This document shows, in pieces, positions 7,942-16,781 of a stretch of DNA of 64,000 bases (positions are counted from its first letter, which is position 1; each line of letters begins with the position of its first letter). The translations under genes and the position numbers were made by a program. Under the pieces are notes generated by a model, which saw nothing but the letters and a program-made list of their open reading frames with translations, did no database searches and was not told the origin of the DNA. Source of the stretch: Mesorhizobium norvegicum (GTDB lineage Bacteria > Pseudomonadota > Alphaproteobacteria > Rhizobiales > Rhizobiaceae); contig NZ_SMYZ01000004.1 of NCBI RefSeq assembly GCF_004919685.1, positions 218,129 through 282,128 of the forward strand. The letters are read 5' to 3'.

Positions 7942-9567
7942 ATGAAAGCGTTCACAGTGTTTCTGAGCGGGATTATCCTGTTTTTCCTTGCCGTCCTCGG
8001 CGCCCAGGCTGCCGCGCCTGACACCAAGCGCGTCGCGCTGGTGATCGGCAACAGCAACTATGTCCATGCGGTTACCTTGCCCAACCCCGCCAACGATGCC
8101 CACCTCATCGCATCGACGCTGCGCAATGCCGGCTTCGAGGTGATCGAAGGGGTCGACCAGGACAATGCAGGCATGCACAGCCTCATCAGCCGGTTTACCG
8201 AGCAATCCTACGACGCGGACGTCGCGGTCATTTTCTATGCCGGTCACGGCATGCAGGTCGACGGCAAGAACTACCTGATACCGGTCGACGCCGAATTGAC
8301 GTCGCCGGCCTATCTCAAGACCCGTACCATTCAGATCGACGACTTCATGGCTGCGTTACCGCCCGACCCGGCGATTGGCGTCATCATCCTCGATGCCTGC
8401 CGCGACAATCCGCTGGCAAGGACGCTGGCGGCCTCGCTGCCGAAAAGCCGCTCCACCTCGCTGGGCACAGGTCTGGCGCCGGTCGAAGCAATATCGGACG
8501 GCGTCGGCACCGGCGGTCTCCTGATTGCCTATGCAACGGATCCGGGCGCCATCGCCTTCGACGGCAACGGGGTCGACAGTCCTTACTCAACAGCGCTGGC
8601 CAGGCACCTGACCGAACCCGGCGTCGAAATCCAGAGCGCGCTGACGCGCGTGCGCGGCGAAGTGACCGAAACCACGCAAGGTCGCCAGCGGCCTTGGCAT
8701 AACGCATCGCTGGGACGCGAGGTTTTCCTGGGAAAACCGGGCGCGGCAGCGGCGCCTGCTGCAAATCCCGTGGCTGACGCATCGAGCGACGCAGCGACAT
8801 CCTCTCCCGCCCCCGTTGCCAGTGGTCCGCCTTCGTGGGAAGTCGAGCAACGTCTTTGGGATGAGGCTTCGAAGCACAATTCTGTTCCGTTCTACCAAGC
8901 CTATCTCGACCAGTTTCCTAACGGTCGCTTCGCCACTGTGGCGCGGCTGAACGTCGACGAATTGAACGACCCGAAAGCTCAAAACCGGCAGGTCGCGGCA
9001 CTTGATGCGGACCAGGCGAACGCCAGTTCCGGCTCTGCCGTGCGCACCTCGGTCGGCGTCCCGGACGAGGTGAAGCAAACACCGGGCACCGAGTTGACGG
9101 AAGGTGCCATTGGCCTCGACCGCCAGGGTCGCATCGACCTGCAATTGCGCATCGAAGCGTTGGGCAACGAGCTTGGCCACGTCGACGGAAACTTAGGCCC
9201 ACAGACCCGCCAGGCGATCGGCATCTGGCAAGTGAAGAACGGCCTGCCGCAGACCAGCTATCTGACGCGCCAGCAACTGGCGTTCCTCGTGATCCAGACA
9301 GATCCGATGATGGAAGCCGTGCGTGCCAGACATGCTGCCGATCAGGCCCGTGCGACACAGCCGAAAAAGCAGGTGGTACAGAAGGTCCGCACGCAGAGAC
9401 CGGTGGCACGGAAACCCCGCAAACAACAGCAGGCCGTTCAGAAGTGGCGCAACCGCGAGATCATAGTGCGGCAGGATGATCCTCCGCCACGCCGATACAA
9501 TAACGACTTCCTCGCCAAAGCACTGATCTTCGGCGCCGGTGTGGCCGTGGGCGGCGTGCTCAAATAG
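7942..9567 (+). CDS. Secreted caspase-fold (C14) peptidase with peptidoglycan-binding-like repeat
   Basis: A 541-residue protein with a signal peptide (residues 1-24) and a caspase p20-like domain (about 28-265). The catalytic dyad is intact: His102 in FYAGHGMQV and Cys153 in ILDACRDNP. This bacterial metacaspase-like family usually cuts after basic residues. A middle region (about 390-445: LQLRIEALGNELGHVDGNLG to LTRQQLAFL) resembles a peptidoglycan-binding type 1 repeat. The tail is very basic and ends in a short hydrophobic stretch. An AGAGGG-like ribosome site lies before ATG 7942. The gene is convergent with the OmpA gene 13 bases away. With two further caspase-like genes close by it forms an envelope cluster beside the T6SS genes; the substrate is unknown. 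Confidence 0.85.
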   Translation: MKAFTVFLSGIILFFLAVLGAQAAAPDTKRVALVIGNSNYVHAVTLPNPANDAHLIASTLRNAGFEVIEGVDQDNAGMHSLISRFTEQSYDADVAVIFYAGHGMQVDGKNYLIPVDAELTSPAYLKTRTIQIDDFMAALPPDPAIGVIILDACRDNPLARTLAASLPKSRSTSLGTGLAPVEAISDGVGTGGLLIAYATDPGAIAFDGNGVDSPYSTALARHLTEPGVEIQSALTRVRGEVTETTQGRQRPWHNASLGREVFLGKPGAAAAPAANPVADASSDAATSSPAPVASGPPSWEVEQRLWDEASKHNSVPFYQAYLDQFPNGRFATVARLNVDELNDPKAQNRQVAALDADQANASSGSAVRTSVGVPDEVKQTPGTELTEGAIGLDRQGRIDLQLRIEALGNELGHVDGNLGPQTRQAIGIWQVKNGLPQTSYLTRQQLAFLVIQTDPMMEAVRARHAADQARATQPKKQVVQKVRTQRPVARKPRKQQQAVQKWRNREIIVRQDDPPPRRYNNDFLAKALIFGAGVAVGGVLK

Positions 9568-9580
9568 TGACAGCTGCGCG

Positions 9581-10117
9581 CTATTGCGTCTTTATCCGCA
9601 TTTCCACGCGGCGGTTGACGGGGTCGTACGGGTTGGGGCTGCGCGGATTCTTTTCGCCCATGCCGATCGCGTTGATGCGGGCAGGCTCGACACCGCTGGC
9701 CGTCAGGAAGGCAGCCACCGATTGCGCCCGCCGTTGCGACAGGCCTTCATTGTAGTGCACCGTGCCGGTGGCGTCGGTGAAACCTTCGACGACGAAGTTG
9801 AATGTGCTCAGCCGGTTGTCCTTCAGCGCTTTGGCGAACTCGCCCAGTTCAGCGCGCGCAGTGGTGTCGAGCTCGGCCGAATCCAACCCGAAATTGATCA
9901 GCATATCGAGGCTGGATTTTTCTCCCGGCGCGTCTTTCGCCTTGCTCTTGCTTTTGCACTCCTCCTCGGTGCCTACACAAATTCCTCGCGACTTGCCGAG
10001 GTCAGCCGCTCCGGTAAAAAACTTCACGATGTCTTCTGATTTCTGAACAGGGTCGGCGGAAGCGTGGGTCGAGAAAAACACGACCGCCAACACAAAGGCT
10101 GAACTGCCCCACTGCAT
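9581..10117 (-). CDS. Small OmpA-domain periplasmic/outer-membrane protein
   Basis: A 178-residue protein with a signal peptide (MQWGSSAFVLAVVFFSTHASA) and a C-terminal OmpA-like peptidoglycan-binding domain: NFGLDSAEL, then VEGFTDATGTVHYN, LSQRRAQSVAAFL and NRRVEMRI. The conserved aspartate and arginine of diaminopimelate binding (FTDATG and NRRVE) are present. There is no beta-barrel. It therefore probably tethers something to the cell wall. A lysine-rich stretch (KSKSKAKDAPGEK) precedes the domain. It is convergent with the peptidoglycan-binding caspase gene. A T6SS accessory role (TagL-like anchoring) is possible but not shown. Confidence 0.85.
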   Translation of the reverse strand: MQWGSSAFVLAVVFFSTHASADPVQKSEDIVKFFTGAADLGKSRGICVGTEEECKSKSKAKDAPGEKSSLDMLINFGLDSAELDTTARAELGEFAKALKDNRLSTFNFVVEGFTDATGTVHYNEGLSQRRAQSVAAFLTASGVEPARINAIGMGEKNPRSPNPYDPVNRRVEMRIKTQ

Positions 10118-10298
10118 AGCGGTTACTCCTGCTTGAGCATCCGATTTCGATGGTGGTGATCATACCAAACTCCGAGGCAATTGTCTGTCGATAAACGCCA
10201 GGGATAGGGCAGCGCCGGCAGTTGTTGCAGCGTCACCGGTTGAGACTTGACCCGCGCCGCGCCTGGGGCTTGAGTGGCCAAAGCTCCTCGATGAAAGC

Positions 10299-10901
10299 GT
10301 GGCGGTCATGGCCAACGGGCTTCGATTCAAAACGGCACGGGATCTCTTCACGGTTTGTCCCGCTATTGCCCGGGACATGAGAACCCTTCCAACCGAACAG
10401 CAGTCGATCGAGTTTTGCCGCGACCTCCTCGCCGGGCGCGTTCCCGAGGAGGCGATCACGTTCTGTGCCTACCTGCTTCCCGATCGGGCCGCGGTGTGGT
10501 GGGCGCATGAATGCCTGAGCCATCTGAGCGAGCTGCTCGATGGAACTGATCACGAGTTGCTCGCCTATGTTCGCGACTGGGTCGGTGAACCGAACAGCCC
10601 CCACCATCGCGCCACGGTGAGCCAGGCTGAGGCAACGCAGCCGACAACGCCGGGCGCCTGGATTGCCCTGGCGGCGGGATGGCCTGATAATGGTTCTGTT
10701 GCTGGCGGATCTGTTGTCGGCGCAGAAGCACCATCGGCCTTGCAGCCGTTTCCCGCCGCCCATGCAGTCAATGCCGGGATTCTGGCCGGGCTGGCGCGTG
10801 TCGCACTCGCGGACCGCTTTGCCGTTCTTTCCGCGTTTGTCGAAATGGGCATCCAGATGGCCGAGATCGAGGCGCTGCGCCAATCGGCGGATGCCTACTA
10901 G
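10299..10901 (+). CDS. Uncharacterised 200-residue protein, possibly DUF6931 family
   Basis: Starts at GTG 10299 or ATG 10308 (MANGLRFKTARDLF). It has no signal peptide and no transmembrane segment, so it is likely cytoplasmic. The layout is an N-terminal helical part with FCRDLLAGRVPEEAITFCAY, a WWAHECL motif near residue 68, and GAWIALAAGWPDNGSVAGG near 127. The pattern of conserved tryptophans recalls the DUF6931 family, seen near secretion loci, but I cannot confirm this. It lies between the two OmpA/caspase groups and is convergent with the second caspase gene (36 bases apart). No function can be assigned from sequence. Confidence 0.6.
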   Translation: MAVMANGLRFKTARDLFTVCPAIARDMRTLPTEQQSIEFCRDLLAGRVPEEAITFCAYLLPDRAAVWWAHECLSHLSELLDGTDHELLAYVRDWVGEPNSPHHRATVSQAEATQPTTPGAWIALAAGWPDNGSVAGGSVVGAEAPSALQPFPAAHAVNAGILAGLARVALADRFAVLSAFVEMGIQMAEIEALRQSADAY

Positions 10902-10937
10902 GGCCTCTATCCGACAGAAATCGGACGGATGTCTGCC

Positions 10938-12182
10938 TTACTTGCAGCCACCTTGAGCCCATTTGGCAAGCGCCACCTTGAAGCGGGTTCCAAGCGGATG
11001 TTGCAGGCGCAAGACGGAGACATCGTTGGTGGCGAAATTCTTCGCCTGTTCGCACAGCCGTGCCTCGTCCCATTCATGGCAGCCGTCGCAGTGCTTGCCC
11101 TCCCACACCGACTTGTCCAATCCCTCCACCGGGCTGAACAGGGGCTTGCCCTTGATCAGCTGGGCGATGCTCTTGCCGTCGATTGCCGGATCGCCGAAAT
11201 CGATCGGATGGTCGAAAAAGATCGGATCGTCCGAAGCCAGCCTGGGGATCTTCTGACGCAGCGCATCGAGCGCAAGCTGATCGTCACTTTGGCCCGATGC
11301 GCTTGCAGCGCCGGTGTTGCGCGCGTCGGAGCCGCCTTCGGTCTGAGGTGCGCTCGCCTCGCCGACGATCAATGGCGCATTGAGATCGACCTTGTGCAGA
11401 ACGACCTCCTTGGTCAGCGAAACGTTGATCCAGGGGCGCTGCTTGCCGGAGGTTGCCTTGAAGACGTCGCTGGTGACCCTGTTCATAGCCTCGGTGATGG
11501 AGACGTTGGATTCACCGATATGCTGGAGGAGCGCCGAGGTGAAAGGCGAATGTTCGCCCGACCCGTCATAGGAGAGTTGATTGGGACTGGCAGCGAAAGC
11601 GACGAGCGTGCCGGCGCCACCGTTCTCTATCGGGATCTCGGCAAGGCCGCTGCTTGCGCCGTTGACGCCCGCGGTCTTGGCCAGCACCTCGGCGAGAGGA
11701 TTGTCGCGGCAAGCGTCGAGAAACACCAGCCTGATGCTGGTCTCGCGCGACATCTGTCGCAAAACGAAATCAACCGACACGGCCTCGAAGTCGAGGGAGG
11801 TTTCGTCCTCCAGCGCGGCGTCGACTGGAAGCAGGTAGTTCTTGCCCGCAACCTGCAAGCCGTGGCCAGCGTAGAAGAACAGCGCGATATCGGCACCGCG
11901 CACCTGTTTTGCGAACTGGGCGATCGTCGCCTGCGTCTGCGGCTTGGTCAGATCGAAGCCGGAAACCACCTCGAAGTCGAGCTTCTTCAAGCGCTCGGCC
12001 ATGGCCTGAGCGTCGCGCACCGGATTGGCAAGCGGCGCCGCGTGCTGGTACTGGGAGTTGCCGAGGACAAGTGCTACGCGGCGCTCGGCACTGGCGGCCG
12101 TCAACGTCAAAAGCAAGGCGAGCGCCGCAAACCCAGCGGCGCGAAAGAAGCCACCGCAACGGGCAATCAGATCGCACCCCAC
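10938..12182 (-). CDS. Secreted caspase-fold peptidase with C-terminal CxxCH motif
   Basis: 414 residues from GTG 12182, chosen because it follows a GAGG ribosome site, starts 7 bases after the upstream stop and puts a signal peptide at the N-terminus (to about residue 32, TAASA). The caspase domain spans about 34-265 with His107 (FYAGHGLQV) and Cys158 (FLDACRDNP), so the dyad is complete. After an Ala/Ser/Gly linker, the C-terminal 110 residues contain KHCDGCHEW (Cys365, Cys368, His369), a perfect CxxCH haem-c attachment pattern, with further cysteines in LCEQA and at the C-terminus. Whether haem is bound is unknown; a zinc or disulphide role is possible. Co-transcribed with the upstream OmpA-YceI gene. 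Confidence 0.83.
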   Translation of the reverse strand: MGCDLIARCGGFFRAAGFAALALLLTLTAASAERRVALVLGNSQYQHAAPLANPVRDAQAMAERLKKLDFEVVSGFDLTKPQTQATIAQFAKQVRGADIALFFYAGHGLQVAGKNYLLPVDAALEDETSLDFEAVSVDFVLRQMSRETSIRLVFLDACRDNPLAEVLAKTAGVNGASSGLAEIPIENGGAGTLVAFAASPNQLSYDGSGEHSPFTSALLQHIGESNVSITEAMNRVTSDVFKATSGKQRPWINVSLTKEVVLHKVDLNAPLIVGEASAPQTEGGSDARNTGAASASGQSDDQLALDALRQKIPRLASDDPIFFDHPIDFGDPAIDGKSIAQLIKGKPLFSPVEGLDKSVWEGKHCDGCHEWDEARLCEQAKNFATNDVSVLRLQHPLGTRFKVALAKWAQGGCK

Positions 12183-12189
12183 CGGAACC

Positions 12190-13290
12190 TCAGAGCTTGG
12201 TGGCGGAAAACTCGATCCGCCGATTGAGCGCCTTGTTCTTGGACGTATCGTTGGCGGCAACCGGCCGCTCCTCGCCGTAGCCGGTCGCTGTGATCTGCGT
12301 GCGAGGAATGCCCGCGGCAACAATAGCGTCGGCAACCGCCTGGGCCCGCCGCTCCGACAGCTGCTTGTTCGCCTCCGGCGACCCGTCGGAATCGGTGTAG
12401 CCGGAGACCTCGACCTTGAGACTCGGGCATTTGCCGACGACACCTTCGACCTCCGTCAGCAACGGGCGGCTCTTCGCATCGAGCCGCGCGCTGGCCGGCC
12501 GGAAGTAGATGGCGCCGGTGCGTGAGAGCACGGCAAACCTGTTCAGGCATTCCTCATCGCTGAAGTTCACCTTGGCGGCGTCGGTGGCCACGGGGCCCAC
12601 ATCGGCCGAAGTCGCCGCGGCGGTTTGGGTGGCGGCTGGTTTGCTGCCGTCGGCGGTGAAGACGAAATCGAACGACACCGACGCGGTGGGCACGATGTTG
12701 GTCACATTGGCCGCCTGCTGGAGTTTGTCGACGTTCGGCAGCAGGCCGAAATCCTCCACATGGACAGCGACCGGAGCCTCCGAAGCGACCGACACCATGG
12801 TGTCGCTGATCATGGTGACGACGATGCCGGCCTCGAGGTCCTTGTCGACGCCGTGCAGATTGAGACGGAAAGGCAAAGTTGACTTCACCCTGCGCTTTGT
12901 CGCGAGATCGGCAAATGCGGCGGGATCCACCTTGGCCGTCAGCTCGGCCGTCGGGTATTTGAATGTCTCGAAGAACAGGAAGCGCATGCGGACATTGCGC
13001 AGGTCGACGCCGGTATCGACCGAATTGAGGTCGAACGTGACCTTGGCATCACCCGCCGAGCTGAGCGTGCCGGTGATGTTCCTGATCTTGTTTGTCTCGA
13101 CGATCGTGTTCTTCTTCACCGACTGATAGGTGATGACTGAAGCCGTGGGATCGAGCGTCCAGTTCGGCGCGGCGTTGGCGGCTTGCGATCCGAGCAGCAG
13201 CAAGCCGGAAAGCGCGACGATCAGGCCTAGACCTCGTGCGGCGGGGCCTTTCAGCCCCGTCTTCCACCAGAATGCGACGACTTCGAACAT
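12190..13290 (-). CDS. YceI-like plus OmpA-domain envelope protein
   Basis: 366 residues from ATG 13290 (MFEVVAF), preceded by a GGGGCG sequence. A hydrophobic export signal lies at about 20-42 (ending SQAANA). A YceI-like lipocalin-type beta domain follows (about 43-205: WTLDPTASVITYQSVKKN to VEDFGLLP). The C-terminal OmpA domain (about 260-366) has IYFRPASARLDAKS, VSGYTDSDGSPEAN, LSERRAQAVADAI and NRRIEFSAT, with the peptidoglycan-contacting Asp and Arg kept. YceI domains bind polyisoprenoid-like lipids; joined to a cell-wall anchor this could hold a lipid or small ligand at the wall. The stop is 7 bases before the caspase/CxxCH gene, so the two are probably coupled. Confidence 0.82.
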   Translation of the reverse strand: MFEVVAFWWKTGLKGPAARGLGLIVALSGLLLLGSQAANAAPNWTLDPTASVITYQSVKKNTIVETNKIRNITGTLSSAGDAKVTFDLNSVDTGVDLRNVRMRFLFFETFKYPTAELTAKVDPAAFADLATKRRVKSTLPFRLNLHGVDKDLEAGIVVTMISDTMVSVASEAPVAVHVEDFGLLPNVDKLQQAANVTNIVPTASVSFDFVFTADGSKPAATQTAAATSADVGPVATDAAKVNFSDEECLNRFAVLSRTGAIYFRPASARLDAKSRPLLTEVEGVVGKCPSLKVEVSGYTDSDGSPEANKQLSERRAQAVADAIVAAGIPRTQITATGYGEERPVAANDTSKNKALNRRIEFSATKL

Positions 13291-13478
13291 GGAACGCCCC
13301 TGCCCAGGACCACCGTATCGACACGACACCTGGCGGGAGCATAGAGCACTTGCGACTGGTTGGCGAGCAGTTGCAACCGGTCTTCCGGTCAAGGTCCGAG
13401 CTGCGGAGCTGGTGTGCCAAATGGCAGCAGGCGGCCACGGCAAGCGGTGCCGCGAAACCTTGACCTGCTGTCAAGCGC

Positions 13479-13769
13479 TCATCCCCAGCCGCCGCTGCCT
13501 CCACCGCCGCTGCCTCCACCGCCATTGCCACCGCCCATAGGTGGAACGATGACAGGTGCGGTTTCCTCAGTCGGTTTGACGAGTTTCTTGGCGACGATCT
13601 TCTTCTGGCTGATCTTTGGCGTGGTCGTCGTGCGAATGAGCTTCGGCCTGTGCTTTGTCGTCGTCACCGTCGGTTCGGCCTTGGGCGCGACGGACATGCA
13701 GCCCGTTACTGCCGCCAGAGCGCCGGATAGAACTGTGGCGATCAATGCCTGCTTCACTGCCCTGCCCAC
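13479..13769 (-). CDS. Small lipoprotein with Gly-rich tail
   Basis: 96 residues from GTG 13769, selected because GAGGAG sits 6 bases upstream. It begins 17 bases after the stop of the Sel1 caspase gene, so the two form an operon. The N-terminus is a lipoprotein signal (VGRAVKQALIATVLSGALAA, then VTGC as lipobox; the lipidated Cys is residue 24). The mature part is Thr/Lys-rich and ends in an unusual tail of repeated Gly-Gly-Gly-Gly-Ser units and a final GGWG. I do not recognise a family. Its position suggests a partner of the caspase-like protein at the envelope. Confidence 0.6.
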   Translation of the reverse strand: MGRAVKQALIATVLSGALAAVTGCMSVAPKAEPTVTTTKHRPKLIRTTTTPKISQKKIVAKKLVKPTEETAPVIVPPMGGGNGGGGSGGGGSGGWG

Positions 13770-13786
13770 GATTGCCTCCTCATTGA

Positions 13787-16336
13787 TCAAAACAAGTCCC
13801 GACGCGGATTGGCTTGCTCCCAGACCGCTCTGGCCGCATTGACCAGTTGGTCGTCAAGCGAGCCCTTCGCCGGGATCTTCGACTTGAGTTCGTCGCGCAA
13901 TTGCTTGAGCGCCGCCGTTTTCGCCTTCACTGCGAATTTCGTCAGCGTCGTCTGGGCGCCCGGCAATTCCTTGCGAAGATCAAGCGCGACCGCGAAGGCC
14001 AGATAGCGTACCGCTATCGTCTGGTCGGCATTGGCGCCCTTCTGCATTTCGAGCGCCGCGCGATCATATGCGCCGGACTGATCGCCGCGTGCCGTGGCCA
14101 GCTCGAACAGTCTTTGCGCTTCGTCGAGGTTTTGCTCCACACCAACGCCATCCCGGTACATGCGCGCTAGGCTGGCCGGAGCGTAGGGCTGGCCTAGATC
14201 CATAGCCTGCTGGAATAGCCCTTGCGCCTGCCCGGGATCCTTCTCGACGCCCACACCGGCCAAGTAGTTACGGCCGAGCAGGTTCATCGAATACATGTCT
14301 TGCCGCTCGACACCCGCCTTCAAAAAGGCAACGGCGCGGGCTGGATCGGCGGGCACGCCGTTGCGGCCTTCCGTGAAGATCGCGGCGAGATCGTTCATCG
14401 CATAGGTATGTCCCATCGCCGCCCCCTTGAGCAGCAGGTCCAGGCCCTTGCCAGTGTCGCGTTCGACCCCATAACCATTGAACAAGGCACGCCCCCATGA
14501 CGTCATCCCGTAAGGATCGCCCTTGTCGGAGGCCGCCGCGTAGAAGGTGTTGGCCTGCTTGCGGTCGATGGGCATTCCGGTTCCCGTCGCGTTGAGGTAG
14601 CCGAGCTCGAACACGGCGCGGACGTGGCCCTTATCGGCCGCCTCCTGAATGGCTTTCTTCGCCTGATCGACCTTGCCGGCTGCCAGCAGCGCTCGGCCCA
14701 GCTCGTAGCGGAAGCGGGCGACATCGGGATAGGCCTTCACCGCCGCCTCACAGGCCTTCACGGCCGCGGCGCCGATTTCGTTCGGCAGCAGGCCGGGGAC
14801 CACGCCTTGCAGATCGAGAGGCTCGCCCGCAGCCTGGTCGCAAGGATCGACGCTTGGCGACAGCTTCATCGTGGCGGGCTTGGAGGAACTGCTGTCCGCA
14901 CGGATTTCGAAGCCGACCTCGACCGTTTCGGCGGCACCGATCTGGGGTTCATAGCGCAAATTATCGACCTCATCGGCCATCAGGCTCGACTCTGGCGACA
15001 GGGCACGATCCGGCAGGGACAGCGTACCCGTTGCCGGATAGCTCGCGAGTTTCAGGCTGACCGCGGGATCCTTGGTCGGGAAGTCCAGCTTCAGCGGAAC
15101 CGGGCCGACACCGACCGGGACGCTGATCTGCCGGTTTTCGATCGCCTCGGCGGCGCCGGTGATATGGATGCCTCGCTCCAGCACCTGCTGTTTCTGCTCG
15201 GTCTCGAGCGAGGCCACAATCTGTTCGCCCTCGGCGCCCTGGCCGCTTTTGACGCGGAACACCATGATGCCCTGGGCTTCGCCGCCCCAATTGTCATGCG
15301 TGGCGTAGGCCAGCATGTCCACATCTTCCGTCGCACCGGCGCCCTTGGGCACATCCAGCTTCAGGCGCGGCAGGTCCTTGCCCTGGATCTGTTCGCCCAC
15401 CGCGACAGCCTTGCCGTCCAGCAGCAGGCGTCCGAGCGCAGGCGGCCTTTCGATGCTGACGGTGATTGATCCGCCATCGACATCGACCGGTTCCGGCAAG
15501 TCCAGGGCAACAGGCCCGACACCCGACGGCACGACCTTCTCCAGAACCGGCGGCAGCGAGGGCCGGCTGGTGCGGCGCATCAGGACAACTTCATCGATGA
15601 GTGAGGAGTTTTCCCAGGGAACCTGCTTGCCGTCGGTGGCCTCGACCACATCGCGGCGCACCGCGGCCATGACCGTGCGTATCTCCTGGTTCGGCGCCAG
15701 CGCGCGACGAGAGAATGCGGATGAAAACGGGCTGAGGTCTCCCGCTCCATCATAGGCGACCGCCCCTGGCTCGGTGGCAAAGGCAATCAGCGTGTTCAAG
15801 GAGCTTTTGACCTGCGCAAGGCCGGTGTTGCCGGCCGTGATCAACTGGTCCCTCAGCCAATAATCCTTGCGCGGAAACGGATTGTTGCGGCAGGCATCGA
15901 GGATGATCACCTGGATCTTCGATTTCGCGCGCAATTGCTGCAGGACATCGTCCAGCTTGACCGCCTGGACCTCTATGTCGGCCGCATTCTTCAGCGAGGC
16001 ATCCACGGGGATCAGGAAATTCTCGCCACCGATCTGGAAGCCGTGACCTGAATAGTAGACGACGGACAGATCGGCGCCGTCCGCCGCCGCGAGGTAGTTG
16101 CGGAACTGTGCCTCGAACTGCAGCTTTGTGAGATCCTTGGCGACGAACACTTCGAAACCGGCCAACCGAAACGTCTTGGATACGTCCTCGGCATCCTTGC
16201 CAGGATTCTTGAGAGCCGGGATGTCGCGGTACTGAGAATTGCCGATCACCAAGGCGACCCTTCGATCGGCCGACGCATTGAAGGTCGTAAAGGCCGCTAC
16301 GAGGAAGACCGCGATGAATCCGCAAAGTCGGAGCAT
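13787..16336 (-). CDS. Secreted caspase-fold peptidase with Sel1 repeats
   Basis: An 849-residue protein with a signal peptide (MLRLCGFIAVFLVAAFTTFN, cleavage near ASA). The caspase domain (about 25-260) has His98 in YYSGHGFQI and Cys149 in ILDACRNNP, so it should be active. A beta-rich middle (about 270-510) contains no recognised domain. Residues about 520-760 are tandem Sel1/TPR-like repeats (AVFELGYLNATGTG, YGMTSWGRALFNGYGV, YAPASLARMYRDGVGV), which normally bind protein partners. A helical C-terminus ends near NPRRDLF. It is the first gene of a minus-strand group with the lipoprotein. The partner and the cleavage target are unknown. Confidence 0.85.
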   Translation of the reverse strand: MLRLCGFIAVFLVAAFTTFNASADRRVALVIGNSQYRDIPALKNPGKDAEDVSKTFRLAGFEVFVAKDLTKLQFEAQFRNYLAAADGADLSVVYYSGHGFQIGGENFLIPVDASLKNAADIEVQAVKLDDVLQQLRAKSKIQVIILDACRNNPFPRKDYWLRDQLITAGNTGLAQVKSSLNTLIAFATEPGAVAYDGAGDLSPFSSAFSRRALAPNQEIRTVMAAVRRDVVEATDGKQVPWENSSLIDEVVLMRRTSRPSLPPVLEKVVPSGVGPVALDLPEPVDVDGGSITVSIERPPALGRLLLDGKAVAVGEQIQGKDLPRLKLDVPKGAGATEDVDMLAYATHDNWGGEAQGIMVFRVKSGQGAEGEQIVASLETEQKQQVLERGIHITGAAEAIENRQISVPVGVGPVPLKLDFPTKDPAVSLKLASYPATGTLSLPDRALSPESSLMADEVDNLRYEPQIGAAETVEVGFEIRADSSSSKPATMKLSPSVDPCDQAAGEPLDLQGVVPGLLPNEIGAAAVKACEAAVKAYPDVARFRYELGRALLAAGKVDQAKKAIQEAADKGHVRAVFELGYLNATGTGMPIDRKQANTFYAAASDKGDPYGMTSWGRALFNGYGVERDTGKGLDLLLKGAAMGHTYAMNDLAAIFTEGRNGVPADPARAVAFLKAGVERQDMYSMNLLGRNYLAGVGVEKDPGQAQGLFQQAMDLGQPYAPASLARMYRDGVGVEQNLDEAQRLFELATARGDQSGAYDRAALEMQKGANADQTIAVRYLAFAVALDLRKELPGAQTTLTKFAVKAKTAALKQLRDELKSKIPAKGSLDDQLVNAARAVWEQANPRRDLF

Positions 16337-16781
16337 GGCAACTGTTTCAACCGTCGCTACCTGATGACCACAAGCCCCCAGGTTGCGGTATCAAGGTCCG
16401 TTAGAGAGCTCACAATCCGCCGAGACAGGAACAGAAAGAAAAACCGTCGCGACAGCAGGCACCTTCCCCATCCGATTGGGGTCTAAATTACCTCAGAGCC
16501 GCACCATCCGCAATGAGTGTCAAACGGCACCGGCATGGTTGTCTGGATCCGACGCACCCGCCAGGCCTCAATCCAGCGACGGGTGCCGCCGAAGAATGAA
16601 ACGCGGATCCAGAGGCAACTCGGTGGCGTCCACTCGAACCCGGTGTAGCAGCCAGTTGCTACCATCGGTACAAATCTTAGTGCTACCTGATGTGAATGGC
16701 GGACTTCACAGGGACGGTGTAGGGTTCGCACCAAGAAGAACTGAGCCGAACTCACGGCGCCAAGCGAATCTGGGAGGATTC
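16337..16781. other. 445-bp divergent intergenic region
   Basis: This stretch separates the Sel1 caspase gene (minus) from the small gene at 16782 (plus) and must carry promoters for both. A 90-codon minus-strand frame (16483-16755) is open but looks like out-of-frame DNA and lacks a ribosome site, so I do not call it. No strong palindrome or sigma-54 site was found. Confidence 0.4.

Noticed and set aside
16483..16755. 90-codon minus-strand frame in the 445-bp intergenic region
   Set aside because: No ribosome site, Trp/Cys/Arg-rich composition like out-of-frame DNA, and no neighbour in the same unit.
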